Origin: Phytophthora colocasiae
Taxonomy: Eukaryota; Oomycota; Peronosporomycetes; Peronosporales; Peronosporaceae
Length of the DNA: 64,000 nucleotides
Assembly: GCA_018806915.1 (NCBI GenBank)
Contig: JAGKQI010000052.1
Coordinates: forward strand, 1,426,001 to 1,490,000
Direction of reading: 5' to 3'
The translations under genes were made by a program, and so were the position numbers. The notes below the pieces were generated by a model. That model saw only the letters and a list, made by a program, of their open reading frames with translations, was not told the DNA's origin and did not search any database. Each line of letters begins with the position of its first letter. Positions within the stretch are counted from its first letter, which is position 1. Shown here piece by piece: positions 1 through 9,764 of this stretch.

Positions 1-1
1 C

Positions 2-163
2 ATCTTGCGCATTGCCACCTCCGTCAGTAGCTTCGAACGCCGCAGACGTGAGGCCGTGAGCCTAGCACGTCTGCGGCGCGAGTTATGGATGGACGTCGAG
101 CGGGAGTACAGCATTTTTCCAACTAAAATTGAAACGTACACCTTGAAGTTGCCTTTTATGTAG
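2..163 (+). CDS. 3' end of an upstream gene (partial)
   Basis: An open frame enters from the left edge and runs 53 residues to a TAG at 161-163. The translated end is charged and arginine-rich (FERRRREAV, LARLRREL) and looks like an amphipathic helix followed by a short tail. An AATAAA hexamer at 175-180 sits 12 bases after the stop, as expected for a 3' untranslated region. The next gene starts less than 100 bases further on, in keeping with the tight spacing here. Too little is visible to name a family. Confidence 0.5.
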   Translation: MLRIATSVSSFERRRREAVSLARLRRELWMDVEREYSIFPTKIETYTLKLPFM

Positions 164-258
164 CCATCCGTTCTAATAAAGATATCTCTTAACATAATCT
201 CTTATAGAGAGAGTTACATCTGAAACCAGTCAATTATTGCGCACAATTGATCATCACT

Positions 259-891
259 ATGGGGCGAGTAAGTGCTAAGAGGAAGCTAAAGCAATGCGAT
301 CCGTTCTTCAAGGGCAAGCGAGACAATGGAAAGAAGGGGAAGGCGTACGACCTGCCACCTACCGAGTCCAAACGCTCCAAGAAGCGCCGTCGTAAAATAT
401 TAAGCGATGACGCAATGGAGCAATACGTTATGCGCACTTCTGCTGTGAATGGCGATGGCTCTGGAGGGAAAAAGAAGCAGAAATTGCAGGTTGGCTCCAT
501 CCGAGAGGGTGAATCTATGCGTGACTTCAACAAACGCATCAGTACGGAGGTTAAACGCGTCATCTATGACGCAGCCAAGCAGGGAAGACGCAGCAGTGAA
601 AAGCGCAAAACGTACTTAGCTAAGAAGAAGGAGAAGGCCAAGGACAAGAAGATGACGGAGCAGGAACGCTATGAACGTGACTACCAGAGCACAGGCAACA
701 CGAAGAAGGACTTCTTCGAAGATTCAGCCCCCGTTCGCTTCGGGGAACGTGTGGATGCACCTCCTATCATGCCTAAACTATCGGGGATTTTCAAGAAACG
801 TGCGGAACAGCTTGAACAGCAGAAGAAGAAGATGGAGAAGAAGAACGCACTGGCAGCTGGAGCTCGTGTCATCAAGAGAGCCAAGAAGTAG
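259..891 (+). CDS. CCDC137-like basic nucleolar protein
   Basis: A 210-residue, very Lys/Arg-rich protein with several nuclear or nucleolar localisation-type clusters (KRSKKRRRK near the N terminus, AKKKEKAKDKK in the middle, a basic C terminus). The segment FGERVDAPPIMPKL, followed by a charged helix, resembles the conserved FGEVxxxPP motif of the CCDC137/RaRF family, nucleolar proteins linked to ribosome biogenesis. The family call is inferred from that motif and overall composition. The ATG at 259 is preferred because the in-frame codon 12 bases upstream is only a TTG. The gene converges with the JTB-like gene, whose stop lies 34 bases downstream. No introns are needed. Confidence 0.6.
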   Translation: MGRVSAKRKLKQCDPFFKGKRDNGKKGKAYDLPPTESKRSKKRRRKILSDDAMEQYVMRTSAVNGDGSGGKKKQKLQVGSIREGESMRDFNKRISTEVKRVIYDAAKQGRRSSEKRKTYLAKKKEKAKDKKMTEQERYERDYQSTGNTKKDFFEDSAPVRFGERVDAPPIMPKLSGIFKKRAEQLEQQKKKMEKKNALAAGARVIKRAKK

Positions 892-925
892 AAGGGAAGA
901 ACAATACATTTCTGTCGTTTAGCAT

Positions 926-1543
926 CTAGTTGGAGCTTTTGTCACTGTTGCTGCCTCCCAATAGCCCTGTACGTTGTCGAGGATCCTTCCTCAAGTCGAA
1001 AGAACTCATATGATTGCCACGTTCACGACGTAGTAGTACTACTGAGACAGCCAGCACTACAGTCATCAACAACTCGAACTTGACCACTGCAACTCCTGGT
1101 CGAGCTGTATCTGCAGGAGAACAGGCTTTAAACCTCGTCTCCCTTTCATCTTCCGGTTTCGTCAATAGAGCTTCGTCCTTAGGGTCTTTTGGTCTGGGAC
1201 AGTCTAATTCCTGACGATATCCAGTCTCCCGACAGAAACTCTCGTCTCTTTCGGACTGCGGACAAGCCACACACTCCCCCACTAAGGAACAGGCCAAGCC
1301 AGACACTGGATCGTACACTCGGTGGGCTGAAACTAGTGCCTGATCGCGACGTTGCAAAGGATTCGTTGAGTCCCTCTTCTTTCCTGTTTCTTGAGGCTTC
1401 GCAGCGGACGCAGCGCCAGTTTGTCGTAAGTGTCGGCTAGCAGAGACATCAAGGATGTTGTTGATGCCTTCGCTGTCTGTCAGGGGCGTCCATAGCGCCA
1501 CACACAGCGCTGTTAATGCCACGATCACCTTGGTCACCTTCAT
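926..1543 (-). CDS. JTB (jumping translocation breakpoint)-like membrane protein
   Basis: A 205-residue type I membrane protein. The start at 1543 gives a clean signal peptide (MKVTKVIVALTALCVALW); the upstream in-frame extension would disrupt it. A cysteine-rich luminal domain follows (about residues 80-140) with the spacing CSLVGECVACP, a later FCRETGY and a DCP, which matches the JTB family pattern of paired cysteines around a GY motif. A single transmembrane helix (FELLMTVVLAVSVVLL) and a short basic cytosolic tail complete it. JTB proteins are small conserved membrane proteins of poorly defined role, linked in animals to cytokinesis and mitochondria. An RHLR tetrapeptide occurs after the signal peptide, but the membrane anchor argues against a secreted effector. 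Confidence 0.7.
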   Translation of the reverse strand: MKVTKVIVALTALCVALWTPLTDSEGINNILDVSASRHLRQTGAASAAKPQETGKKRDSTNPLQRRDQALVSAHRVYDPVSGLACSLVGECVACPQSERDESFCRETGYRQELDCPRPKDPKDEALLTKPEDERETRFKACSPADTARPGVAVVKFELLMTVVLAVSVVLLRRERGNHMSSFDLRKDPRQRTGLLGGSNSDKSSN

Positions 1544-1632
1544 ACTGTAGGGAGGAATTAGAGAAATGGGACACTTTAATTGGGACATAATTCGTACTTA
1601 TACGGGATGTTTTAAAAATACCGGTATGTACC

Positions 1633-2931
1633 CTATTGAACTGGTTTTTGACCGCAAAAGTTCTGGTGTTGTCGTAGAGCTCGCTCTTCATCGAATTCAC
1701 GACTGCAAGTTGTGCATTGGCGTTTGGCTGCAGCTCGAGGTTGAAGTTTCTGCCAATGAGCGTCAAAATCTTCCGAACTGGTGAAGATGAGATGGCAAAT
1801 TGAACACGTCTTGGATTCAGTGGATGGAGCAGTTTCTGTTGAAGTCGCTTTATCCGTTGTTGATGCTTGGACTTGCTGTTTTTCGTACCAGTCTGGTTTA
1901 ATCAACGGATCTTGACCGTGCTTTGCGAGCTGGTGTTGTCTTCTGGCGTCTTCCTTTTTGAAAGTGCGGTCACAGAACTCACAAGGCAGCAAAACCTTCT
2001 TGGATGAACCTCCTTCCAACTCGTGAACCATGTGCACGTGCGTTCTCAATCCCTGGTCGGATTTAAAACTCCTCTCACACTGAGAACATGCGAACTCTAG
2101 CTGCAATTCACTTTCTGCCTTCCGTTTCCGAGATACTGGTGTATTCCTCTCTTCCTCCACAGTTGAAACAGGGGTTTTATCGTCATTCTGCCGCCGGAAG
2201 ATGAAGAGAGTGCTCGCCTGCTTCTTCCTCTCACCATGCAGCGTCACTTGATGGAACGACTTGCCATTCTGATGACGTTTGCGTTCATAAACCAACCCGA
2301 ACACCTCGTCACTATCCACATCGTCAATCTGTCGCTGTAGTTTCAGTCCCGCTTTCAGACCTCGTTCTACCGCCTGCCAACGTTGCGGTTGTCCTTCCGC
2401 TAGAGTCAGGAGAATATCACCCTCCTCCTTCTCATCCAACACCTCCAGCGCCGAACTGTAGAAATGAGACAACAAACTCTGATGCCGTCGAACGTTCTCC
2501 TCTCCACAGTGTGGATGGTTGAACACTACCGAGTCAAACGTGAACTGTTCGGCTCCTGCTGCCACTAGGGACTCCCGAATGTTGGTAGCATCCACGCGAT
2601 GAAACACTGAAGCCCCCAACTCCTCCAACTGAGCACAAATCCGTTTACACTCCGGATATTTCGCAACCAGTTCATCGTAGCTATCGTAGGACGTAGCAGT
2701 TAATTGCAGCAATGTGTCATTTTCTCCATTCTTGTGCTGCTTAGCCAGAGCCAATGAATACGAAAAATTGCCATCACCTACAGTTAGAACACGGCGACAT
2801 TGAGGTGTTGTCGATGCTGCTGGAGGCGCCTTGTGCTTCTCCATTGTCACCGTCTCGGACGTCGAGTTGGACTCCTCAGTCATAATGGTGTTGAACAATG
2901 GTGGAGGCTCCATCCAGTTGTGTCCGCCCAT
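1633..2931 (-). CDS. BMT5-like (DUF2431) rRNA uridine methyltransferase with C-terminal C2H2 zinc fingers
   Basis: A 432-residue protein. Residues about 45-240 form a Rossmann-like methyltransferase domain of the BMT5/DUF2431 type: VLTVGDGNFSYSLALAK is the family's SAM-binding motif I, and FDSVVFNHPHCGEE corresponds to its conserved motif IV region (FNFPHxG in other members). BMT5 methylates N3 of a uridine in 25S rRNA in yeast. The C-terminal third carries C2H2 fingers (CSQCERSF...HVHMVH, CEFCDRTF...HQLAKH), a degenerate CSICHLIF unit and a CTTCSREF...HQNFC unit. The first ATG at 2931 is used; ATGs at 2913 and 2883 are also possible because the domain begins further in. The gene is divergent from the P450 across about 300 bases. 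Confidence 0.75.
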   Translation of the reverse strand: MGGHNWMEPPPLFNTIMTEESNSTSETVTMEKHKAPPAASTTPQCRRVLTVGDGNFSYSLALAKQHKNGENDTLLQLTATSYDSYDELVAKYPECKRICAQLEELGASVFHRVDATNIRESLVAAGAEQFTFDSVVFNHPHCGEENVRRHQSLLSHFYSSALEVLDEKEEGDILLTLAEGQPQRWQAVERGLKAGLKLQRQIDDVDSDEVFGLVYERKRHQNGKSFHQVTLHGERKKQASTLFIFRRQNDDKTPVSTVEEERNTPVSRKRKAESELQLEFACSQCERSFKSDQGLRTHVHMVHELEGGSSKKVLLPCEFCDRTFKKEDARRQHQLAKHGQDPLIKPDWYEKQQVQASTTDKATSTETAPSTESKTCSICHLIFTSSEDFDAHWQKLQPRAAAKRQCTTCSREFDEERALRQHQNFCGQKPVQ

Positions 2932-3225
2932 AACTGCCCCGCAATTTTCTACCAATACTAAAACATAGTTTACAAAATGCTAATGATCGCTAAAGTCTAA
3001 TTGTCCGGATTAAAGTAGCACATAAATAAGTCTAAGCTTACCGGAATATGGAACTGGTATCCTAGGTTGCAACCCATGCGTCTATGATTCGCTCTGCTCT
3101 ACCTTTGCGCATTATAGCGCCATCACCTTAGCGTTCTGTTCGAACGGCTCGAAACCTCCAGACGCCGTTTGGTGGCTATAGATATCTGATCATTCTCCGA
3201 CGTACACTACACTCGACTTTGCTCT

Positions 3226-3236
3226 CTCATTCGCCA
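3226..3236 (+). promoter_or_regulatory. Oomycete initiator-like element upstream of the P450
   Basis: CTCATTCGCCA resembles the oomycete core promoter initiator (consensus around GCTCATTYYNCA). It ends two bases before the first candidate ATG at 3239. If transcription begins here, that ATG would be almost at the cap and might be skipped in favour of the ATG at 3328. Confidence 0.35.
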
Positions 3237-3238
3237 AG

Positions 3239-3364
3239 ATGATGCCCAGTAGTCTGTTGAACGTTCGAGGGCTGGTGGCCATCTCACCAGGTCCATTACT
3301 AGGCAGTACATTGGCTCTGGTAGTGCTATGGGCGATGCGTCGTGGTCGAGAGCGCCGTCTGAGT
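3239..3364 (+). other. Out-of-frame P450 membrane-anchor segment
   Basis: The frame opening at ATG 3239 encodes a hydrophobic stretch (LLGSTLALVVLWAM) followed by RRGRERRL, the anchor plus basic stop-transfer layout of microsomal P450s. After about 3360 this frame turns into non-P450 sequence, while the frame one register away continues with the proline-rich hinge PLPPQGY. The natural reading is one gene with an indel near 3355-3365. A 44-base intron (GT at 3320, AG before 3364) would also restore the frame but is shorter than the other introns seen here and would remove the basic segment. Confidence 0.6.
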
Positions 3365-4806
3365 TGCCGTTGCCACCTCAAGGATATCGGCATTTGCCCT
3401 CTACATCGACTGCTTATACTCCAGTTCGTGTTGGAATGACAGCAGAACAACCGAAAGAAGGTTCACCAGCATTCTACGACTGGGTCTTCGCTATGACCGT
3501 GAGGTTCCACGGCAAACCGTGGGTGCTACATCGTCCAGGACAACCGGACGTGCTGATTGTGAGCTCTCCTGGCTCATTCGAAGATATCCAAAGGACGTTC
3601 GCAATGCAATTCGACAAGATCGACAGTGACGCGGAAGGATTGAGCCATGATGTGCACGGTGGGGCTATTGCACTCGTGGGTAGTGGAAGTTTACGTCCTT
3701 CAGTGAATACCCAGCGACAATTGGCTGTCAATGTGTTGAGCTCACCAGCTCTACGTCAACAAGCTTCTACACTTGTTAAACACAAGCTTGAGCCGCTAGT
3801 GGCAAAGTTAGAAGATTCGTTGGACAGTTTGGATGTGACAAAGCTGATGCGGCAATTCGCGATGGAAGTTTTCACAGAATTGGGATTCGGACTGCAGCTT
3901 CGATCGAGCAATGGTGACTCTAGTATCTTTGAAAAAGCTGTTGATGATATCCAGATGCGAGTTGCTGAACGGATGCAGCGTTCTACAGTTGCGTGGAAAC
4001 TTGAGCGACTACTTGACGTTGGGTGCGAGGCTGCATTACGTCGCAGTGTTGAGATTGTAAACGCTATCACGTTGGGTGCAGTGGAGGCCAAAAAGAAGCG
4101 TAGTAGTGATAGTCCGGTCACTGGCAGTCGAGTGGATATGTTGGATCTCCTTCTGAGTCAAAAGTGCAGCTCCAAGAGCTCAAAAGACCCCGAGTTTCTT
4201 GCTGAATTCGTGTTGAGTCTGGTACTTGCAGCTAGGGATTCAATGGCTCATGCCTTAAGCAAATGCTTGCAGTGTCTTGCCCAATACCCAGACGAACAGG
4301 AGAAACTGGCACTTGAATTGAAAGACGCCGAGGAACAGGGCAAGGACGTTCATTCTGTTGTACGCCTCGAAGCAGTAGTGAAGGAAACACTGCGACTATT
4401 TCCTGCAAAACCGTTTGTTCGCCGTCGAGCAAGACTCGACACAGTTCTAAGTGACGGCACTTTCGTTGCTGCTGGGGTGGAAGTGGCTATGGATCTCTAC
4501 ACGATGGCTCGAAGAGGGAATGTCTGGGATACAGACAGCACTCAATTCCGTCTTCAGCGCTGGATCGACTCAACAACCGGTAGACTGCGTCCTGTATCGA
4601 ACTACAAGTTCAACTCCTTCTTAGGTGGTCCTCGAGCTTGTGTAGGAGCCGAAATCACTCTAACGGAGATCAAAAAGATCGTTGCGGCGGTGACACTTAA
4701 GATTCAGCTGGAGATCGACGACAGTTATCACAAGGATGAAGGATGTGAGGCAGTGCACGTTCGAGTTCGACGACGCAGTCCCAGCCCGACGGCAAAGTTA
4801 GCTTAA
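3328..4806 (+). CDS. Cytochrome P450, CYP86-clan type
   Basis: A 492-residue P450 body. Numbering from 3328: I-helix motif AARDS at about 301-305 (CYP86-type A-G-R-D-T equivalent, Gly and Thr replaced), K-helix ETLR near 351, MARRGNVWDTDSTQFRLQRW as the meander region, and a heme loop FLGGPRACVG with the axial Cys near residue 438. CYP86-clan enzymes hydroxylate fatty acids or alkanes at the ER; oomycetes have a small set of such genes. The ATG at 3328 lacks the anchor, which is encoded upstream in another frame (3239-3364), so this allele may make a soluble or truncated product, or the assembly may carry an indel. No introns otherwise. Confidence 0.85.
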   Translation: MGDASWSRAPSELPLPPQGYRHLPSTSTAYTPVRVGMTAEQPKEGSPAFYDWVFAMTVRFHGKPWVLHRPGQPDVLIVSSPGSFEDIQRTFAMQFDKIDSDAEGLSHDVHGGAIALVGSGSLRPSVNTQRQLAVNVLSSPALRQQASTLVKHKLEPLVAKLEDSLDSLDVTKLMRQFAMEVFTELGFGLQLRSSNGDSSIFEKAVDDIQMRVAERMQRSTVAWKLERLLDVGCEAALRRSVEIVNAITLGAVEAKKKRSSDSPVTGSRVDMLDLLLSQKCSSKSSKDPEFLAEFVLSLVLAARDSMAHALSKCLQCLAQYPDEQEKLALELKDAEEQGKDVHSVVRLEAVVKETLRLFPAKPFVRRRARLDTVLSDGTFVAAGVEVAMDLYTMARRGNVWDTDSTQFRLQRWIDSTTGRLRPVSNYKFNSFLGGPRACVGAEITLTEIKKIVAAVTLKIQLEIDDSYHKDEGCEAVHVRVRRRSPSPTAKLA

Positions 4807-5079
4807 GTTTGAACTTTTATCTTGTAGTACTGTACCATCACTCCTTCACTTCAAGGATCATCACTCATGCAATCTTGTGGTACAATGTACCTCTATTTTG
4901 GTACAAAATTATTGGACGAGTCTTTTCTGAGTCAGCATTTTAAATTACCATAAGTGGGTGACATTTCTTTTCTCAACAAATCAGAGCTCATACAAACTTC
5001 AAATCAACAGTACCCTAATTTGGCATTCATTAAGATACTTTCTAAATACGTCAGTCACCTTTGCCACGCCCAAGAGCTC

Positions 5080-7408
5080 ATGTCTTCGCCATGGCTGAGC
5101 CAGCGCGAGGAATTCAGCCACAGCCAGAGCAGCAGAAGCAGCAGCAACAACAGCATGGCAGACGCAGAGCTTCTAGGCGAGAGACAGCCACTGCTAAGTC
5201 CAGGGAGTCCGGGGACGCGCACAGCCGCTGCTTTGTCCCCCAGTACAGGACGTGCCATGAATTTACGTCGTAATTTCCATCGAGGATCAAATAGCCAACG
5301 GAAATGCACAGACGTCTTTTTTCTGGGCTGTTTTGCCACCTATTGGATCGGGATGGTGGCTCTAGCCATCACTGCCTTCTCTCACGAGAGCAGTGTAAGT
5401 TTCGCACAGGAAATTAAGAGTGGAGTGGATTTCCAAGGTCAAGCTTGTGGCGAACATCGGTTCGTGTATTTTCCAGATTTTGAAGTCAATCCAGATTTTG
5501 GGTTTTGTGTGGACAAATGTCCTAGGGAAAATGGGGAAATTTTGAAGGTGAAATTACCAATTGAGTCGGGCAAACGAGTGAATGGGTCGCATGAAATGCG
5601 GGAAGTGAAGTTCACATCGTACGCTACCCATAGGTGGGCGTATGTGTGTGCACCGGCAGAAGGTTGGTCTGACATTTTTTGGAATTTAGTAATTAGGATC
5701 TGATCATTTTGTTATTTAGTGAGATCGGAGCAGGTTATGATCCGACAATTGCAAGATACGCTGGGTCGGTTTGTTGGAGCGCTGGGCAATGTAAGACTTT
5801 AGGAATTATTCTTTAGTATTGTAAAAACTGACAATATTTGGATGTACAGTGTTGGCAAGTGCTGATGATTGCGACTGGCGTTTCACTGTCAACAGCGGGA
5901 CTGTATCTGGTGTTGTTGCGTTATTGCGGCTGCATTAGTGTTTTACTGTCCATACTGACGATTGAATCCACATTGGCGTACAGCAGCTATCGCCTCTTGC
6001 ATGCGGCGTCCGACCCGCTTTCGTACGCGAACGACCCGGTGATGCTGAGTTCTCTCCAGATCGCATCCGTTGCCATGTGCTGCGCGGCAATTCTGTTCTT
6101 CCTGTTCGCTGTAGTGAATATGTCTCGACTTCTACTGGCTGGAGCGTTTATCTCTCACGCAGCGAAAGCTTTGTCCCAGCTGAAGCGGCTACTGGTGTTG
6201 CCGTTCATCTCTTACGTACTGCTGTTGTTGCTCTTTGCCTGGGGAATCCTCGTGACCGTCTGTATCTTTGGTGCTGGCGAGACGTCTACACGTATTGCAA
6301 CTATCTCAGCTACATCACCGTCGTCAATCCGTGTCGTAACGGAGTCCTTTGAAGTGAGCACGAAGCTGCGATGGCTATTTCTTTACCATTTGTGGGGAAT
6401 GTACTGGTCGGTGAACTTCCTCCTGTCCATTGGAGAAATGGTCACAGCTACAGCCATGTCGTTGTGGTATTTCTCGCCGGAGAACAGAGTCACGGGTCTA
6501 AAGGAATTCGAACAGGCAGATCCAGTGTCCTATTCAGCACAAACTACAATCAAGTATCATCTCGGAACGTTAGCGTTGAGCTCAGGATCTGTTGCTCCGG
6601 TGGAGCACATCCGCTCGTTCTTCTTGTACCTCGAAAACAAGAACGAGTTCGATGCCAACACGTTCACAGAGTTGGCTGCCAAGTGCTGTTGTGTGAGTTG
6701 CTGTACTTCTGTATCCGACAAATGTGTATGACTGACGATCTACTGTTTTTATTCTGCTGTTGCCAGTGCTGCATTTGGTGCTTCAAGCATTGTCTCAAGT
6801 ATATCTGCAAGGAAGCTGTTTACGTCACTGCAATCCAAGGGACAGACTTCTACACGTCCGGAAAGGTACTACAAAGCACTGATGTCGCTTGGATACATAC
6901 TAACTTTGCGTTCTCAGCTGGCATATACGTTGATTTCCTCTAATTTGATCCGGGTTGGAGCACTCAGTCGCATTGGCCATGCGTCTGTACTGCTCGGCAA
7001 GTTGATTGTCTGCACTACCACCGGTCTTGTGTCGTGGTTTCTCCTTGATGATGTAAGTTATCCGCTATTGCAAAGGAGGATAGAGGTTTTTGACAATATC
7101 TATCTCTTGTCTTGATAATTAGGCTCCATCGCCCGTGCTACCGCTGGTTGTCATCATGCTCTTCTCCTACAGCGTGGCACAAGCTTTCATGACGGTGAGT
7201 GTGTGACTTGCTATTTGGATTAAAAAAAATATCTGATGGAAGTTTTTTTTTTTTTCAGATTTACGAGACGTCGATCAACATGTTGCTGATGTGCTTCACA
7301 CTGGACGAGAATCTGCACGGAGGCCGTGGCAACTCAGCACACGCATCAGCGCCATTGATCCGGTCGGTGAACGACCATTTGCGGCCCAAGTGGCAAACAG
7401 TTTTGTAG
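5080..7408 (+). CDS. Choline transporter-like protein (CTL/SLC44 family), seven exons
   Basis: Joining exons 5080-5662, 5720-5790, 5850-6692, 6767-6865, 6918-7052, 7123-7194 and 7259-7408 gives one intact 650-residue frame. All six introns are 52-74 bases with GT-AG ends. The N-terminal tail is Ser-rich and cytosolic; KCTDVFFLGCFATYWIGMVA is the family's first membrane segment, followed by a Cys-containing extracellular loop, several membrane helices, and the hallmark late segment CCCCIWCFKHCLKYIC then TSGKLAYTLI and VLLGKLIV. CTL proteins move choline or related amines across plasma or organelle membranes. The start at 5080 is the first ATG in frame. The ATG at 5155 (MADAELLGER) is a plausible alternative. 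No broken codons were seen. Confidence 0.9.
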
Positions 7409-7606
7409 CCACAGACACCCGTTTAGTCTCCTCTCCATTTTGATCGCTTATATATCGCCACTTTCGGTCGTTCCAGTAGTCGTACAAATGTCTTTCGCGT
7501 CATCGATAACATGTAACGAAACGTCGAGGCTAAGGAGACATGGCTACACGGTTACCTCTCAAATGGATCGTATACGGAACTGATCGGTTTTATGATCGGA
7601 CACATA

Positions 7607-7995
7607 CCGTATTTGAGATCTCATAGTTCAGAGAGATCTCATAGTTCGCACCGTGTAATAGCCAATCAGCAACGTTGTTCAGTGCACACCAGCAATTGAG
7701 ATCTCATAATTCGTAGCGTAAAAATAGGTCAAAACTCTCAAAAACAGGGCGCTCACTTCGAGAAAAGCACCATGGGGCCCCGGCCGGAAGAAAGGAAGGA
7801 CGAGGACGACGGGCATCGGTAAAGCTCCTAAGCAATTTAAACGTGGTGCAGTATCGTACGAGCACAAACTACGAGTAATAGAGTTCCATGATGCAGTAGT
7901 GTTAGAGACGTGTCGGTACCTGTACGGCTCTCGTACATTTTACAACAATACAACTTCAAAAACCTGGGGTCTGAACTATGAGATCTCAAATACGG
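7607..7995. mobile_element. Tc/pogo-type MITE with 25-bp perfect inverted ends and TA target duplication
   Basis: The 25 bases at 7607-7631 (beginning CCGTATTTGAGATCTCATAG) recur as an exact reverse complement at 7971-7995. Both ends are bordered by TA (7605-7606 and 7996-7997), the target duplication of Tc1/mariner/pogo elements. The interior holds a short transposase relic: one frame reads KQFKRGAVSYEHKLRVIEFH, a helix-turn-helix-like N terminus, and then runs straight into the right inverted end. This is an internally deleted, non-autonomous derivative. Extra copies of GAGATCTCATA occur just inside the left end (7633 and 7698). Confidence 0.8.
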
Positions 7996-8141
7996 TACCT
8001 TACGTATGATCAGATTAGGGATGTGAAAACTAGTGGCGGAGTGCAGACGCTTCTTCTTGTTTCCCTCGGAGTGTTAAGTGGAGAGGAACTCAGTTGCTCC
8101 ATCAGTCTGGAAGTTGTATCAAGAAGCTCAACTGAAGTAAC

Positions 8142-9288
8142 ATGCTGGAATGGGGCGGTGGTGCCGCGGCTGAGGTCGAGCAGACGGGTGCCGTGGCTTC
8201 TCACGGTCGATCGGAAGGTGTTGGTGACGACGACAACAATCGCCGAGTCAACCAAGCAGATCTAATTGAGCCATGGACGGATGTTGCCGACGAACACATG
8301 GCACTAGGATCTGAACAAGCTGTAGGTGGAAGTAGCAATACTCCCAGGCGTGCTGAGCGTACCACGTGCGTTTACAAGGGGTACAAATACACTCGGGCAT
8401 GGTCGTCTTCCAGAAAGATTGTCTATCGCTGCTCCAATCGTTTCGAGCAGGATGTCGTGGCAAGTTGGAATTCACGGTTGCTTCTATGGGTTACTCTACC
8501 GTACGGTGCCACACGTGCCGTGACCGAGACGTAACGAGCTCAGTCGTCAATGTTGAAGCGGAAATGAAAGCCCAAGCAGATCTTTTAGCTATTGAGCACG
8601 TTGCATGGCCTGTGCGTCAAGTTTGGGAAGAGTTAAGACGTCAATTCTACTCAACGGCAAACCCTAACGTAGTTCGCGGCCTGTCGGAGCAGAAGTTATT
8701 CGACGTGTGCACCACGCTATAAACCAGCATTACTCAGGTAACGTGCACGGATCAATCGAGATCCCACCGCTCTCGTTTTCACTCGATGAGGCAGTACCGT
8801 TCTTTCAATTCCACTGCGTTACACCAAACCGTGAAAATTTGAGCAAGCCTACGCGAATTCTAGGTTGGGCTCATCCTGCCTTAGTATCGCTCTTACGCTA
8901 CTGGAGTGATCTATAAATGGAGTTTTGGGGGTACTTTAACCGCACGTGGCTTAACCAATATTTGTCTGGAACGTATTCAGGCTGGACAACGAGCTCATTG
9001 CAAGAACCAATAATCCCCTCGAGCGATTTAACCGCGAGCTAAAGCCAATTCCCGACACCGCATCCCTCGATAGCAACATTCGTGACAGTGATAAAGACAA
9101 TTTCGCAAGAGTACGTGCGTCGTGTTGCTGATGTTCCACGTGGGCGTGCGCGTCGAGTTCCACGCGAGACTATTCAGCTTTCTCCGGCCATCAGCATTCC
9201 TACCGACGTCGACAGTGACAATGACGAGCTTGAAGTGCTTGTTCCACTAACGACGGATTGTCACCCAGTCACTAGCGCCACACTTTAG
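8142..9288 (+). pseudogene. MULE transposase remnant with FLYWCH-type zinc finger
   Basis: Fragments of one coding sequence occur in at least three frames. At 8370-8520: GYKYTRAW and YRCSNRF followed by GCRGKLEFTV and VRCHTC, the FLYWCH pattern found at the N terminus of many MULE transposases. At 8700-8900: INQHYSGNVHGSIEIPPL, a linker region. At about 8985-9100: TNNPLERFNRELK, the C-terminal catalytic Glu region of MULE DDE domains. At 9110-9288 a basic C-terminal tail. The central catalytic part with both Asp residues is missing, so this is a deleted and frameshifted relic. Confidence 0.7.
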
Positions 9289-9326
9289 GACTTGTTAGGT
9301 AGCCACTAGCACGGTTCCATAATGCA

Positions 9327-9764
9327 TCAACTTCCGCACTTTAAATTGTTTGTTCGTTCAATAGGAACCTGTTCACATTTCAGATCCGCAATCCAGGTCG
9401 TCAACCTGATCAGTTCAGTATACGATCCAAAATAAAATCTTCCGGCTACACTCGACTTCCAAGGACAGAAGCTCCAGTATCGGTCAGGCAAGCTGGAGGA
9501 GAGCAATCCAAACCGAGCAATCGGCAGCCGCGTATCCATCAGCCTCTTCAAGCACTGCTCGGCGTTGCAGTTGCCTTCAACGGTCCTGATCTCACCGTTG
9601 GTGGTGAAATAGCCTTTGCAAGCCTTGTCATTGTCCGGTAGCCTGTATCCACGGATGGACCTTTGTGACAGCACCTTCGAGCTGGATTGCCGAGATGGAC
9701 CTTTGTGACAGCACCTTCGAGCTGGATTGCCGAGATGGAGTCCTTGATGGAAGTCATACACCAT
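9327..9764 (-). other. Unassigned degenerate reading frame
   Basis: A 145-codon frame with protein-like composition in its second half (NDKACKGYFTTNGEIR, then LPDRYWSFCPWKSS, several cysteines). The first part is disturbed by a 40-base tandem duplication, which makes the peptide NPARRCCHKGPS appear in two registers. Before the duplication the upstream frame would have read differently. I do not recognise a family. It lies beside the MULE relic and may be a decayed gene fragment. Confidence 0.25.
9655..9734. repeat. Perfect 40-bp tandem duplication
   Basis: Two identical head-to-tail copies (9655-9694 and 9695-9734), each beginning ATGGACCTTTGTGACAGCAC. The unit is not a multiple of three, so it shifts any reading frame through it. 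The exact identity suggests a recent event or an assembly duplication. Confidence 0.95.

Noticed and set aside
1425..1436. RHLR tetrapeptide after the signal peptide of the JTB-like protein, resembling an RxLR effector motif
   Set aside because: The protein has a C-terminal transmembrane helix and the JTB cysteine pattern, and there is no convincing acidic EER region. The short motif is easily a coincidence.
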